NCBI GenBank assembly: GCA_029246285.1
Contig: JAQWNW010000047.1
Location: 1 to 64,000 of the forward strand
From: Paracoccaceae bacterium
Lineage (GTDB): Bacteria > Pseudomonadota > Alphaproteobacteria > Rhodobacterales > Rhodobacteraceae
DNA length: 64,000 nt
Reading direction: 5' to 3'
Under the pieces are notes generated by a model, which saw nothing but the letters and a program-made list of their open reading frames with translations, searched no databases and was not told where the DNA came from. Shown here in pieces: positions 9,746 to 19,107 of this stretch. Made by a program: the position numbers and the translations under genes. How positions within the stretch are numbered: the stretch's first letter is position 1; the number at the start of each line of letters is the position of its first letter.

Positions 9746-10645
9746 TTAAATCATACTTTTCTTAAACTCAGAATAAGACCTTATTCCTAACTTCTTACTT
9801 ATTTCCACGTCCCAGTACGCAGTTAACTGCTCTTTAAGCTTATTCGTTAACTTTAAGGGAGAAAAGTTATCCGGTCTTGATCTAACTTTAGATCCATGCC
9901 CCCCTTCGGGCAAGCCACATTTCTTATTTAAAGCTTGTTGTGTCCTGTGCTCGTCAAATTGATGTTCGTGCCTCTTCATAAATGAATGCGATGAATACTC
10001 TTTTGTAATATCAAAAAGAGCTTGAGAGAGATCAATATCCAAAAATCTAGCGACTTTTCTAATTACATCATCGACATCTAATTTCATATTCTCATAACAA
10101 AAACTCAAGACATCTGGATCATCCTTTCGATGCCACCACGTTCGAAAATGGTGCCAGTAGTTTTCAAAACCTTCTGTTTCAAAAAAGGCAGCATTAGCAA
10201 AATCTTCTAAAGAAATACTGCCACTTTCAAAGAACCAATCTTCCATGAAATTGTAATAAGAAAGTAAAACGTCACCAGGGTCTCTAAAAATCACAATATA
10301 TTTTGCGCCCAGTGGAACTTCCTCAGCGGTTAAATGGCTCTTAAATAATCTAGGTGAAAAATAATGTTCATCCTCTAGATCAAGCCCCATATCAAATGCT
10401 ACTTCCAGCCATGGAACGGCAATAGATATTTCATCGAAGGTCATATCGCCATAACTTCTTAAGCAGTGCGCAATTTGTTGCATCCACGTGGTGCCACTTT
10501 TTGGGAATGTAGTGATAATCACATCAGTTGAGGACGGCTTAAAAGAATAACAGTTTTCCATAGATTCTTTACTTAAAAATCTTTCCATTATTTGTAGAAA
10601 TTCGTTCATGGAATGTGCGCGCCTTAAGTTACTCGAACTACCCAT
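9746..10645 (-). CDS. PAPS-dependent sulfotransferase
   Basis: About 299 aa, cytosolic-type Sulfotransfer_1 domain. The 5'-phosphosulfate loop TFPKSGTTW lies at 46-54, a likely catalytic His104 in FKSHL, and the 3'-phosphate motif FRDPGDVLLSYYNF at about 120-133; the C-terminal GHGSKVRSR matches the conserved PAP-contacting end. It would transfer sulfate from PAPS to a hydroxyl or amine of an unknown acceptor. The start is placed at ATG 10645 because GGAGATGAC directly precedes it; the longer frame from 10684 would overlap the upstream gene. No signal peptide. Confidence 0.85.
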   Translation of the reverse strand: MGSSSNLRRAHSMNEFLQIMERFLSKESMENCYSFKPSSTDVIITTFPKSGTTWMQQIAHCLRSYGDMTFDEISIAVPWLEVAFDMGLDLEDEHYFSPRLFKSHLTAEEVPLGAKYIVIFRDPGDVLLSYYNFMEDWFFESGSISLEDFANAAFFETEGFENYWHHFRTWWHRKDDPDVLSFCYENMKLDVDDVIRKVARFLDIDLSQALFDITKEYSSHSFMKRHEHQFDEHRTQQALNKKCGLPEGGHGSKVRSRPDNFSPLKLTNKLKEQLTAYWDVEISKKLGIRSYSEFKKSMI

Positions 10646-10665
10646 GTCATCTCCTTTTAAATAAA

Positions 10666-11601
10666 TTAAGTTCTTAGTCTCCAAATGGGATTAGACCAAG
10701 CTTTTTTACCATTCTCATCAATTATAGTAATCCTTAGCCATTTTGCATCGTCTGGCCAGCGAAATGGCATAGTAACGTCAGTCAAACCCTTACCTAACTC
10801 ACTTAAAGTACGACACCCTGATCCTTGCACTATCATCGCGGAAACAGGACTTGATTTAATTTTGATCTGATGATCTTCAACTGTTAGATCGTAAAAATCT
10901 GGCCCTGTTGATGAATAGTTTGCTCCATTTTTCAAGGCCGCTATTATTGCCTCAGGAGTATTTTCCTTAGATTTGACCATAACCCAACCACCAAATGCAT
11001 CTAAATTACCAGTTCTAAAATGTGCATCATCCGTTGCAATAAAACTGACGCGATGCCCCTTGCTTAATAAGATGTCAGCTGTATGAAGGCCACGACCCCT
11101 ATCGCATTCTACTTCACTACCATGATTATACACCTCAACAGCATGAGCAGTTTTTATGGAAGCGGCATCTGCTTCACTCATCATCGACCATTCCGGGTGA
11201 GCGATTGAAACAAATGCGCCCGCCTCTACCGCTCGTTGCGCTATTTCGGGGCCAGTTTCTTGATTAGCAATTGGCTCAAATCCTGGCGAATTAGAAGGTT
11301 CAAAATCACTTGGCAATCCAACTGCTAATATGTGCCAAAGTTCCCCGTTTTCCATAGCTCCTGAATGCAACTCGGCACCCAAAATGGTCATAAATTTGGA
11401 GTTGCGATAAGGAACTGTATCAGCAATAGGATAATTATATTGGCCTAAAAAATGCTCCGTTAATGACAAGAAATCATAACCCTTTTCATGGTATCTTCTG
11501 CAGACTTCTCCCACGTCTAAATCTCCATCAGATAGATTGGAGTGTGTATGAATATTACCTTTAAAAAACTTACCTGGATTAGAAAATGCGTTAGGGCGCA
11601 T
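10666..11601 (-). CDS. PHP-domain metal-dependent phosphoesterase
   Basis: 311 aa with the PHP fold. NIHTHSNLSDG (16-26) gives the first HxH metal ligands, LTEHF the second site, then SIAHPEW and ATDDAHF for the remaining His/Asp ligands. Stand-alone PHP proteins of this size hydrolyse phosphate esters such as nucleotide 3',5'-bisphosphates. A C-terminal beta-type extension of about 90 residues follows the PHP core. Because a PAPS-using sulfotransferase is the next gene, recycling of the by-product PAP is an attractive but unproven role. AAAGGA precedes the ATG. Confidence 0.8.
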   Translation of the reverse strand: MRPNAFSNPGKFFKGNIHTHSNLSDGDLDVGEVCRRYHEKGYDFLSLTEHFLGQYNYPIADTVPYRNSKFMTILGAELHSGAMENGELWHILAVGLPSDFEPSNSPGFEPIANQETGPEIAQRAVEAGAFVSIAHPEWSMMSEADAASIKTAHAVEVYNHGSEVECDRGRGLHTADILLSKGHRVSFIATDDAHFRTGNLDAFGGWVMVKSKENTPEAIIAALKNGANYSSTGPDFYDLTVEDHQIKIKSSPVSAMIVQGSGCRTLSELGKGLTDVTMPFRWPDDAKWLRITIIDENGKKAWSNPIWRLRT

Positions 11602-11692
11602 AAATTGTTCCTTTAAAAAATTAGAAATTCTATTAATAAGTGTGATATTGTATTTAACTTTAAGATTTTTTCTTAATAAATAAAGGTTAAAA

Positions 11693-12736
11693 ATGGAAAA
11701 TTTAGTTCGATTATTTAATAATGAATTAAAACCTATATTTGGAATATTAATAATACTAAATATTTTGGATCAAATTTTGCTTTCAGGGCATTATTTTTCC
11801 AACAATATCTTCTTGGATATATTTTTTGGCACTTCTATGATCCTATTTTTGGTCGAGCTAGTTTGGAGATCTTATTCTGAAAGAAAATTAACATTCTTAA
11901 CTGCAATAGATATAATCGTACTAGCTAATTATTATTTAATTGGAATATTGGATTTGAGAGTTTTACGCATCTTTCGAGCCTATTCGACATTCAATCAACA
12001 TAATGTTTTATTACCAGCAAATACGTTACTCAGAACTGTTTATCATCAAAGATTTGCACTCTTAGGTTCACAAATTATGGTCTTTTCTGTTTTATTGATA
12101 TTTTCAACCTTAATACATTTTATCGAAAGAGATGTTTATCCAGAAGCATTTGGCAGTATCATATCTTCGATGTGGTTTGGCATCACAACACTTACAACAG
12201 TAGGCTATGGTGATATTACGCCACTAACAGGACCTGGAAAGGTTCTAGCCGCTTTTACAATGTTTCTTGGCATAGGAATGTTTGCCTTACCCGCTGCAAT
12301 CTTGGCCTCTGCCTATTATGAGGAAATTCAAAAACGCAATTTTCTTATTTCACTTGAGACCATTTCTAGCATTCCATTATTTGAAAAACTACCTGTTGGT
12401 GCCATCGGAAAGATCAATTCAAAATTAAATGCGCTATTAGTTCCCCCACACAAAACAATTATTGCAAAAGGGGAAGATTCTGATGCGATGTACATCGTCG
12501 AATTTGGAGCTGTTGAAGTGCAACTTGATCAACCAGTGACATTAAGTGCTGGCGATTATTTTGGCGAGCGTGGATTATTATTAAATGAGAAAAGGAATGC
12601 CACGATAATTTCAAAAACAGAGGTCAAATTATTAAAGCTAAAGAAAATGGACCTTTTAGAACTTATGGCTGAACATGAAACTCTATTCCAAGAATTAGCA
12701 CATAGTAGCGCTGAGAGATCGGGGAATACAAAATAA
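11693..12736 (+). CDS. Potassium channel with C-terminal cyclic-nucleotide-binding domain
   Basis: 347 aa. There are six predicted hydrophobic segments before residue 210. The pore carries TTVGYGD (168-174), the K+ selectivity filter, followed by a pore-lining helix. The S4-like stretch LRVLRIFRAYSTF (about 88-100) has only three arginines. A CNBD fold occupies about 225-340, with a phosphate-binding cassette around GDYFGERGLLLNEKRNA. Architecture and size match MloK1-type channels of rhizobia, which open on cAMP binding. Inner-membrane location. It converges with the SRAP gene with one base between stops. Confidence 0.9.
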   Translation: MENLVRLFNNELKPIFGILIILNILDQILLSGHYFSNNIFLDIFFGTSMILFLVELVWRSYSERKLTFLTAIDIIVLANYYLIGILDLRVLRIFRAYSTFNQHNVLLPANTLLRTVYHQRFALLGSQIMVFSVLLIFSTLIHFIERDVYPEAFGSIISSMWFGITTLTTVGYGDITPLTGPGKVLAAFTMFLGIGMFALPAAILASAYYEEIQKRNFLISLETISSIPLFEKLPVGAIGKINSKLNALLVPPHKTIIAKGEDSDAMYIVEFGAVEVQLDQPVTLSAGDYFGERGLLLNEKRNATIISKTEVKLLKLKKMDLLELMAEHETLFQELAHSSAERSGNTK

Positions 12737-12737
12737 C

Positions 12738-13385
12738 TTAATCATCTGCATTTGACCCAATTTTTGATATTTTCATTGAGGTGCTAGGAAATTCTTTAAT
12801 CAATTTAAAAGCTGTTGTTACATCTTCTCCAAGCCACAAATCATAATCATCAGGCTCTAAAATGACTGGCATGCGAGATGCGTGAATAGGCTTTACTATT
12901 GAATTAGCAGTCGTTGTAACAATCGAATAAGTATTGAACTCTAAATACTGTCCTTTCAATTTACCTTCAAACTTCCGCCAAATCCCTGCAAAAGAAAATA
13001 GTTCCTGTTCTTTCAACTCAAACCACACACTGGCTTTATGGCCCTTTTCATTTTTAACATGAGGGTGATATTCAGAAAATTTACTCGCTGGCACTAAGCA
13101 TCTTCGCTCTTTAAATGAAGGCTTCCAAAAAACTGACTCATTAACTTTATCCCCACGACAATTATTAATATACTTTGGAGCTCTTTCATTTTTTATTAAA
13201 ACAAAACCCCATTTCATCATTCCCAAAATCCTTTCACTTTCTTTTCTGTAAATGACTGGTGCATCGTATCCAGGAAAAATCGAATTGAGTGGAGGCAAAT
13301 TACCAGCAGATGAATCAACAGCATCAACATGGAACCAATCTCTAACTTCTTGAAGGGAGTTTTTTTGACTATATAAATTGCACAT
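12738..13385 (-). CDS. SRAP domain protein (YedK/HMCES family)
   Basis: 215 aa. It starts MCNLYSQ, so Cys2 becomes the N-terminal residue after Met removal; this is the nucleophile that forms a thiazolidine crosslink with abasic sites in single-stranded DNA. Other family blocks are visible: YINNCRGDKVN, RRCLVPASKFSEYHP (active-site Glu in SEY) and IHASRMPVIL with the catalytic His. The usual Asn-Ala-Arg segment is changed to NNCRG. The role is protection of abasic sites during replication. It lies 56 bases downstream of the GMC gene on the same strand. Confidence 0.9.
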   Translation of the reverse strand: MCNLYSQKNSLQEVRDWFHVDAVDSSAGNLPPLNSIFPGYDAPVIYRKESERILGMMKWGFVLIKNERAPKYINNCRGDKVNESVFWKPSFKERRCLVPASKFSEYHPHVKNEKGHKASVWFELKEQELFSFAGIWRKFEGKLKGQYLEFNTYSIVTTTANSIVKPIHASRMPVILEPDDYDLWLGEDVTTAFKLIKEFPSTSMKISKIGSNADD

Positions 13386-13441
13386 TCATTTTAACTCATT
13401 TGTCATTTCAAGTATCGACAACCAAACCCGTGAATCTACTC

Positions 13442-15040
13442 TCAGCGCGATAACTTTATCATATCGGCTAGTTTCTCTGCAATCATAAGAACTGGAGCAT
13501 TCAAATTTGCTGTCACATTGTTTGGCATAATTGATGCATCAACTATTCTTAAAGCTTCTACCTCATGAACCAACCCATAATTATTGGTGACAGAATTATC
13601 ATCGATTCCCATTTTACATGTTGAGCAGGGATGGTATTCAGTCGATGCGTTGGCCCTTAACCAAGAGCCAATTTCATCATCAGATTGCACCGAGGGCCCT
13701 GGAGAAGTTTCTTCTGTTCTTAAATTATCAAATGCTTTTTGTGCAGCAATTACTCGAGTCTTACGTAAGCCGTTAATCATTACCAATTCATCAACTTTTT
13801 CTTTTAGGAAATTATACCTAAGCTCTGGTGATGCTTTGGGATCAGATGACTTTAACTTGACTGAACCTCTACTCTCCGGGCGCATCAAACCCATGGAAAA
13901 CATAAAACCACCTCCAAAGTTCGATTTATTTCCACTTATTAAAGAAGTTAAAGGATAAAATTCATGTTGGAGATCAGCATATTTTACATCATCTGAGCTC
14001 TTAAAAAACGAACCAGTTTCGCACATAGTTGAGGCACCAATACCATTCTTAAAAAATAACCACTGAAGTCCGACGCTGTATTTTCTCCAACCATTTAATT
14101 TGTCTGCTAAAGATACTCCGGGGGGTGAACCATACATTACAGCTGCAATCACATGGTTTTCTAAATTTTTCCCAACCGCTGGCACTTCAGCCACGCAAGA
14201 TATGTCTTTTTCTTTAAGATGAGAAGGACAACCGATGCCTGACAACATAAGAAGTTGGGGAGTGTTAATCGCCCCAGCGGAGACGATAACCTCTCGTTCA
14301 GCCTCAAAGGTTTTAACCTCACCTCCTAATTCAATTTCAACTCCAACTGCTCGACGACCATCAAAATTGATCTTCGTTACCAAGCATTTAGTGAGAACCT
14401 TTAAATTTCCTCTGCTGATAACAGGATGCAAATATGCATTTGCAGCGCTACACCTTCTACCATTTTTAGTGAAGCTTTGGGCTATATGAAATCCTTCATG
14501 CGTTTCACCATTTTGATCGTTCGTATAACTATAACCTGCTTGCTCGCCCGCTAACAAATAAGCCTGATTTAATTTGTGATCAGCTTTAGCAGTTTCTATC
14601 TTTTGTGGCCCGCAGCCTCCACGCCAATCATTTGGACCTTTATCAAATGTTTCCATTTTCTTAAAATAAGGAAGACAATCTTGGTATGCCCAATCACTTA
14701 ATCCATTTCGTGACCAATCGTCATAATCAATAGGGTTGCCTCTATTTGCCACCATACCATTTATGGAAGAGGACCCACCCAATACCCGGCCACGGTGTTC
14801 CAGAATTTGCCGCTGATTACAGTAAATTTCAGGCTCACCAAGATACCCCCAATCAAAATCTTTATGCCTTGCAGCCATTGAAAAGGCCGCCGGCATATTT
14901 ATTAATAATCGTTTGTCAGATCCACCTGCCTCAATCAATAAAACATTAATTGAAGAATTTTCACTTAATCTATTTGCTAAAACACATCCTGCTGAACCTG
15001 CTCCGATAATAATATAGTCATAGCTATTTGATGCTGCCAT
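13442..15040 (-). CDS. GMC-family FAD oxidoreductase (choline dehydrogenase-like)
   Basis: 532 aa. The FAD fingerprint IIGAGSAGCVLANRLSE begins near residue 11, and LGGSSSINGMVANRGNP is the GMC signature 1. The C-terminal catalytic pair is His470 in STEYHPCSTCKMG and Asn514 in NLNAP, as in choline oxidase/dehydrogenase. These flavoenzymes oxidise primary alcohols, including choline, glycol ethers and polyethylene glycol. It is not next to betB or betI, so choline is not assured. The ATG directly abuts the stop of the small upstream gene and the group continues up to the molybdoenzyme, suggesting one transcript. Confidence 0.88.
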   Translation of the reverse strand: MAASNSYDYIIIGAGSAGCVLANRLSENSSINVLLIEAGGSDKRLLINMPAAFSMAARHKDFDWGYLGEPEIYCNQRQILEHRGRVLGGSSSINGMVANRGNPIDYDDWSRNGLSDWAYQDCLPYFKKMETFDKGPNDWRGGCGPQKIETAKADHKLNQAYLLAGEQAGYSYTNDQNGETHEGFHIAQSFTKNGRRCSAANAYLHPVISRGNLKVLTKCLVTKINFDGRRAVGVEIELGGEVKTFEAEREVIVSAGAINTPQLLMLSGIGCPSHLKEKDISCVAEVPAVGKNLENHVIAAVMYGSPPGVSLADKLNGWRKYSVGLQWLFFKNGIGASTMCETGSFFKSSDDVKYADLQHEFYPLTSLISGNKSNFGGGFMFSMGLMRPESRGSVKLKSSDPKASPELRYNFLKEKVDELVMINGLRKTRVIAAQKAFDNLRTEETSPGPSVQSDDEIGSWLRANASTEYHPCSTCKMGIDDNSVTNNYGLVHEVEALRIVDASIMPNNVTANLNAPVLMIAEKLADMIKLSR

Positions 15041-15502
15041 CTAATTTTCCATATACTGCACAAGAGGATCTATACTATTTGTATTTCCTTCTCTTTCCAA
15101 CTTGGCAAATTCTATAGCAGCGACTTCATGATCAGTTAAAATCTTAAGCATCTCAATATCACTTTCTGGGGCCATTCTCTCTAACTCCGCAAATTCAACT
15201 AAATATTTTGGAAAATTAATATATATATCGTTTATAAACTCGTCCCAGGAGAAATGACCCACTTTAGTCAATCCTTTTTTACCAATCTCCTTCAATAACC
15301 GACTATCTCTAGGAACCAATTCATATTTACTCAATAAAGGTAGAATAGCTTCAGCCGCAAATTTCTCAACTTTTGCCAACAAAAGCATTTTTTCTTTTTG
15401 ATGGGGTTTTGCAAAATGTTCTGACAATGCAATGAAATACCCTTCTCCCATAATCTCCTCTTCATAATAGAGAAGAAGAGTTTCTAGATATTTATTTTTC
15501 AA
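15041..15502 (-). CDS. Small all-helical protein, possible ferritin-like fold
   Basis: 153 aa, not confidently recognised. The sequence is predicted almost wholly helical, and acidic clusters YYEEEIMGEGYF near the start and LTDHEVAAIEFAKLE near residue 125 resemble the Glu/His pattern of ferritin-like or rubrerythrin-like carboxylate-bridged proteins. The start is TTG at 15502, overlapping the molybdoenzyme stop; no ATG lies before residue 18. Placed between a molybdopterin reductase and a GMC flavoenzyme it could be an accessory or maturation factor. A TorD-like chaperone is an alternative, though the length and motifs do not fit it well. Confidence 0.55.
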   Translation of the reverse strand: MKNKYLETLLLYYEEEIMGEGYFIALSEHFAKPHQKEKMLLLAKVEKFAAEAILPLLSKYELVPRDSRLLKEIGKKGLTKVGHFSWDEFINDIYINFPKYLVEFAELERMAPESDIEMLKILTDHEVAAIEFAKLEREGNTNSIDPLVQYMEN

Positions 15503-17745
15503 ATTGCTTTTACCTCAACTAAACAAGTATGAGCAATCGGTCCTTGCGCCAAATTTGATGTTCCCTTATCGGGTGTAAGCATATTTGGGTTACCATTTAC
15601 ACAAATGCCATCCATCAACTTCATCCAAGCACCCGTACTTATTTGGATAACTTGTTCCATAACGTCTTCGTCTATTTTTACCGCTGCCAAACATGCCCCT
15701 CGTGCGTTGAAAATTTGAACAATCTGTCGATCTTTTAATCCTCGGAGCTTAGCATCTGAAGGATTCATTAGTAACTGCTCATGTCCATTAATTTTTGCTG
15801 ACTGACTAACAGCTCCATGATCTAATTGAGAGTGCAGCTTATCTTTAGGTTGATTTGAAATCATATGTAACGGCGCATTTACCGTCGCATTACCTAGCCA
15901 TTCTAAGGGCTCCATCCAATAGGGATGACCAGGACAATCATTATAATCAAAATTAGCTATTGTATTTGAAAAAATTTCTATTTTGCCACTTGGAGTCGAT
16001 AGTGGAAACTTAATAGGATCATTAACAAATTTTTCCATCATCACACCTTGCTTTTCGGCATCTGGAACTTTGAACCATCCAGCTTTCTTAAAGTCTTCCC
16101 AACTAGGCAGTTCAACATTCTCTTTTGCTGCTGATTGCCTTGCACGGTTGTACATCCAATTCTGCCACTCTTCAGATGATTTATTGTCAGTAAACTTACT
16201 TTCCACTCCTAGTTTTTCCGCCAATAGTTTGAAAATTTCGTGATCATCTTTTGCTTCTCCTACTGGCTCTAATGCTTTGTCCATAACTACCAAATAGGGA
16301 TCTTTTGGAGTTAAAGATAAATCAGATCGCTCTAAAGAGGTAGTACAAGGCAAAACAATATCTGAATATTGAGCAAGAGCATTCCAGCACCATTCATTTG
16401 AAATTATTGTGTCTGGCTTGGACCAAGCCTTGATAAGTCGATTTAAGTCTTGATGATGATGGAATGGGTTACCGCCTGCCCACCAAACAATTTTTGTATC
16501 TGGAAAGATATGCTCCTTACCATTATAGTTAAAACTTCCTCCTGGATTTTCCAGTAACTCTGATATCCGTGCGACAGGAATAAAAGACTTAACTTTATTA
16601 ACACCTTGAGGAAATGCAGGATAGCGCATCTCTCGCCGGTTTAATCCAATATGATTCATAGCCGAATAACCAAAACCTAAACCAGTACCCGGTTTGCCAA
16701 TTTGACCCAGCATTGAAGCCAACGCTATTGCAGCCCAAAAAGGCTGTTCGCCATGATCTTGGCGGGTTAATGACCAACTCACTGAGATCATTGTTTTTTT
16801 TCGAGCCATAGCACTTGCTAAATCAATAATTTTTTTCTCAGGAATATTACATATATCAGCCCCCCATTCTGCTGACTTAGGAATACCGTCCTGCTTTCCA
16901 AGCAAATATTCAGAAAACTGCTCAAACCCAACAGTGTATTTATTTATAAAATCAATATCCACAAGATTTTTAACAATCAAAGTATGCGCTAGTGAGAGTA
17001 AAAAAGCTGTATCAGTTGAGGGACGTATTGCGATCCAATCAGCTTGAATTTTATGTTCAATATCAGACTTTAGTGGCGAAACATTAACAAACTCAATTCC
17101 TGCTTCGTAAGCACTAAAAAGACCATTTCGCTGAATATGCTTACCAGTGCCTCCTGCGGATATTTGTCCATTCTTTAAAGGTATACCACCTAGTGCAACA
17201 AATAATTCACAATTTTCGATAATTGAGTTCCAACTTGTTGAGTTGTCTAAATGCTCTCGAAAACTACCCAAAATGTGTGGCACAACCACTTCTGCAGCTG
17301 CAAAACTATAAGTATTAACCGATCCGGTATAACCACCAATACAATTTAAGAATCTCTTCAACTGACTTTGAGCATGATGAAATCTACCCGCACTTGCCCA
17401 ACCATAAGATCCAGCAAAAATTGTTTGGTTTCCAAAATTACTTCTAACTCGACTTAGTTCATCAGCTACGAGCTGAATAGCCTTGTTCCAAGACACCTCC
17501 ACAAACTCTTCCAAACCACGTTTATTAGTATTGGAACCGGGACCATTATCTAACCAACTCTTTCTCACCATAGGGGTGGTTATTCGAGAGGGTCCATCCA
17601 TTACATCAATTATACCAGGCCCAATTGGCGACGGGTCATCGTCTTCACTAAATGGATCTAAAGCAACCACTTTACCCTTCGAAACTTTAACCTCATAAGT
17701 GCCCCAATGGGTACTGGTAAGATATTCTCTGCTTCTTTCCGCCAT
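15499..17745 (-). CDS. Molybdopterin oxidoreductase, DMSO/TMAO/biotin-sulfoxide reductase family
   Basis: 748 aa. The block GSYGWASAGRFHHAQSQ (112-128) and Ser147 in NTYSFAAAEVV match the molybdenum-serine-ligand class (DMSO reductase DorA/TorA/BisC). It has no N-terminal 4Fe-4S cysteine motif and no twin-arginine signal; it starts MAERSREYLTSTHWGTYEV. A cytoplasmic BisC-like sulfoxide or N-oxide reductase is therefore more likely than a periplasmic respiratory enzyme. The C-terminal cofactor-binding domain ends with MLTPDKGTSNLAQGP. Head of an operon with the 153-aa protein (overlap) and the GMC oxidoreductase. Confidence 0.88.
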   Translation of the reverse strand: MAERSREYLTSTHWGTYEVKVSKGKVVALDPFSEDDDPSPIGPGIIDVMDGPSRITTPMVRKSWLDNGPGSNTNKRGLEEFVEVSWNKAIQLVADELSRVRSNFGNQTIFAGSYGWASAGRFHHAQSQLKRFLNCIGGYTGSVNTYSFAAAEVVVPHILGSFREHLDNSTSWNSIIENCELFVALGGIPLKNGQISAGGTGKHIQRNGLFSAYEAGIEFVNVSPLKSDIEHKIQADWIAIRPSTDTAFLLSLAHTLIVKNLVDIDFINKYTVGFEQFSEYLLGKQDGIPKSAEWGADICNIPEKKIIDLASAMARKKTMISVSWSLTRQDHGEQPFWAAIALASMLGQIGKPGTGLGFGYSAMNHIGLNRREMRYPAFPQGVNKVKSFIPVARISELLENPGGSFNYNGKEHIFPDTKIVWWAGGNPFHHHQDLNRLIKAWSKPDTIISNEWCWNALAQYSDIVLPCTTSLERSDLSLTPKDPYLVVMDKALEPVGEAKDDHEIFKLLAEKLGVESKFTDNKSSEEWQNWMYNRARQSAAKENVELPSWEDFKKAGWFKVPDAEKQGVMMEKFVNDPIKFPLSTPSGKIEIFSNTIANFDYNDCPGHPYWMEPLEWLGNATVNAPLHMISNQPKDKLHSQLDHGAVSQSAKINGHEQLLMNPSDAKLRGLKDRQIVQIFNARGACLAAVKIDEDVMEQVIQISTGAWMKLMDGICVNGNPNMLTPDKGTSNLAQGPIAHTCLVEVKAI

Positions 17746-17761
17746 TTCTTACTTTTCCAAT

Positions 17762-18919
17762 CTACACAGATGCTCTGTTCTCAATAATTTTAGCGTAAAT
17801 TGATGCGCCAATTGGCAGGATATTCTCATCCAAAATGAATCCCTCATTGTGCAAAGGAACCGTGCCGCCATGCCCCACATTACAATATGCACCAGGCACA
17901 ACTTTCAGCATATCTGCAAAATCCTCGGAACCTGCAATCACATTTGGTCTCAACGCAACATTTTCTGATCCAACAACTTCTGAAGCTATATCAAGCATTT
18001 TATGGCTTAGATCTTCATTATTGACCAAAACGTCAAAAACTTCTTGATTCTCAATATCTATTTCAACTCCGTAAGACTTTGCCATACCGTCCGCTAAATC
18101 TTTCATTCTATTTCTTACCATATTTGCCATCTCTAAATCAAAGTAACGCATTGTTCCTGAAATCACACATTCACTTGGAATAACATTGTAGGCGGCCCCT
18201 GCATGAATTTTTGTAACCGAAAGCACCAATGGTTCGGTAGGAGGCACATTTCTACTCACAATCGTTTGCAATTGAGCGACCAAAGACGAAGCAATTACAA
18301 TTGGATCTTTTGAGATTTGCGGCATAGCTGCATGAGAACCAAACCCTCGTATGTAGATATCAAAAAAATCTGCACCAGCCATTGCAGTACCTGGTTTAAT
18401 GGAAACCTTACCAAGTTCACCTGTTGGCCAATTATGCATTCCATATACTTCGTCACAAGGGAACCGTTCAAATAAGTTATCGGCCAGCATAGCCCGTGCT
18501 CCACCTAAACCTTCTTCAGCAGGTTGGAAAATAAATATTGCAGTACCCGAAAAATCTCTTTTTTCAGACAGGTATCTCGCTGCACCCAATAACATTGTGG
18601 TGTGAGAGTCATGACCGCAAGCATGCATGACCCCCGGATTTTTTGACGAAAATGATAAGTTTGTTTTTTCTTCTATCGGCAATGCGTCCATGTCGGCTCT
18701 TAATCCGATTCTCCTACCTGGACCTTTACCGTTTAAGACGCCAACAACCCCAGTTTTACCAATTCCTGTATGAGTTTCTATTCCCCATTCATTTAACAGA
18801 GCTGCTACTATTCCAGAAGTTCTAATCTCTTCCATTCCTAATTCTGGATGCTCGTGAAGATCCCGTCTAATATTTATTAAATCATCAGCGAATTCTTCAA
18901 TTCTGGGAATGATAGCCAT
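17762..18919 (-). CDS. M20 family metallo-amidohydrolase (hippurate hydrolase-like)
   Basis: 385-aa cytoplasmic di-metal amidohydrolase. Diagnostic blocks are IRRDLHEHPELG at 17-28, MHACGHDSHTTMLLGAA for the metal ligands, PAEEGLGGA with the general-base Glu, and the C-terminal GSEDFADML and LHNEGF. The family cleaves N-acyl or N-carbamoyl amino acids (HipO, amhX, N-acetyl-L,L-DAP type). It starts only 16 bases upstream of the molybdoenzyme start on the same strand and may share its transcript. A paralogue of almost the same length lies at 60182-61345. Confidence 0.88.
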   Translation of the reverse strand: MAIIPRIEEFADDLINIRRDLHEHPELGMEEIRTSGIVAALLNEWGIETHTGIGKTGVVGVLNGKGPGRRIGLRADMDALPIEEKTNLSFSSKNPGVMHACGHDSHTTMLLGAARYLSEKRDFSGTAIFIFQPAEEGLGGARAMLADNLFERFPCDEVYGMHNWPTGELGKVSIKPGTAMAGADFFDIYIRGFGSHAAMPQISKDPIVIASSLVAQLQTIVSRNVPPTEPLVLSVTKIHAGAAYNVIPSECVISGTMRYFDLEMANMVRNRMKDLADGMAKSYGVEIDIENQEVFDVLVNNEDLSHKMLDIASEVVGSENVALRPNVIAGSEDFADMLKVVPGAYCNVGHGGTVPLHNEGFILDENILPIGASIYAKIIENRASV

Positions 18920-19107
18920 TATTTACTCCTATCTTTCAAATAATTACAAAGTCTAAATTAATTTAATAATTACTTTACAACATTATTTATTTAAAACCAG
19001 CTTAAAGACCTAATATTAAAGTCAAAATTCATGATGATAATTTTTTGCAACATAAATAAAAAAAGAAATGTTGACCTAAATAAGCGAGGATTTTAATAGA
19101 TAAAATT

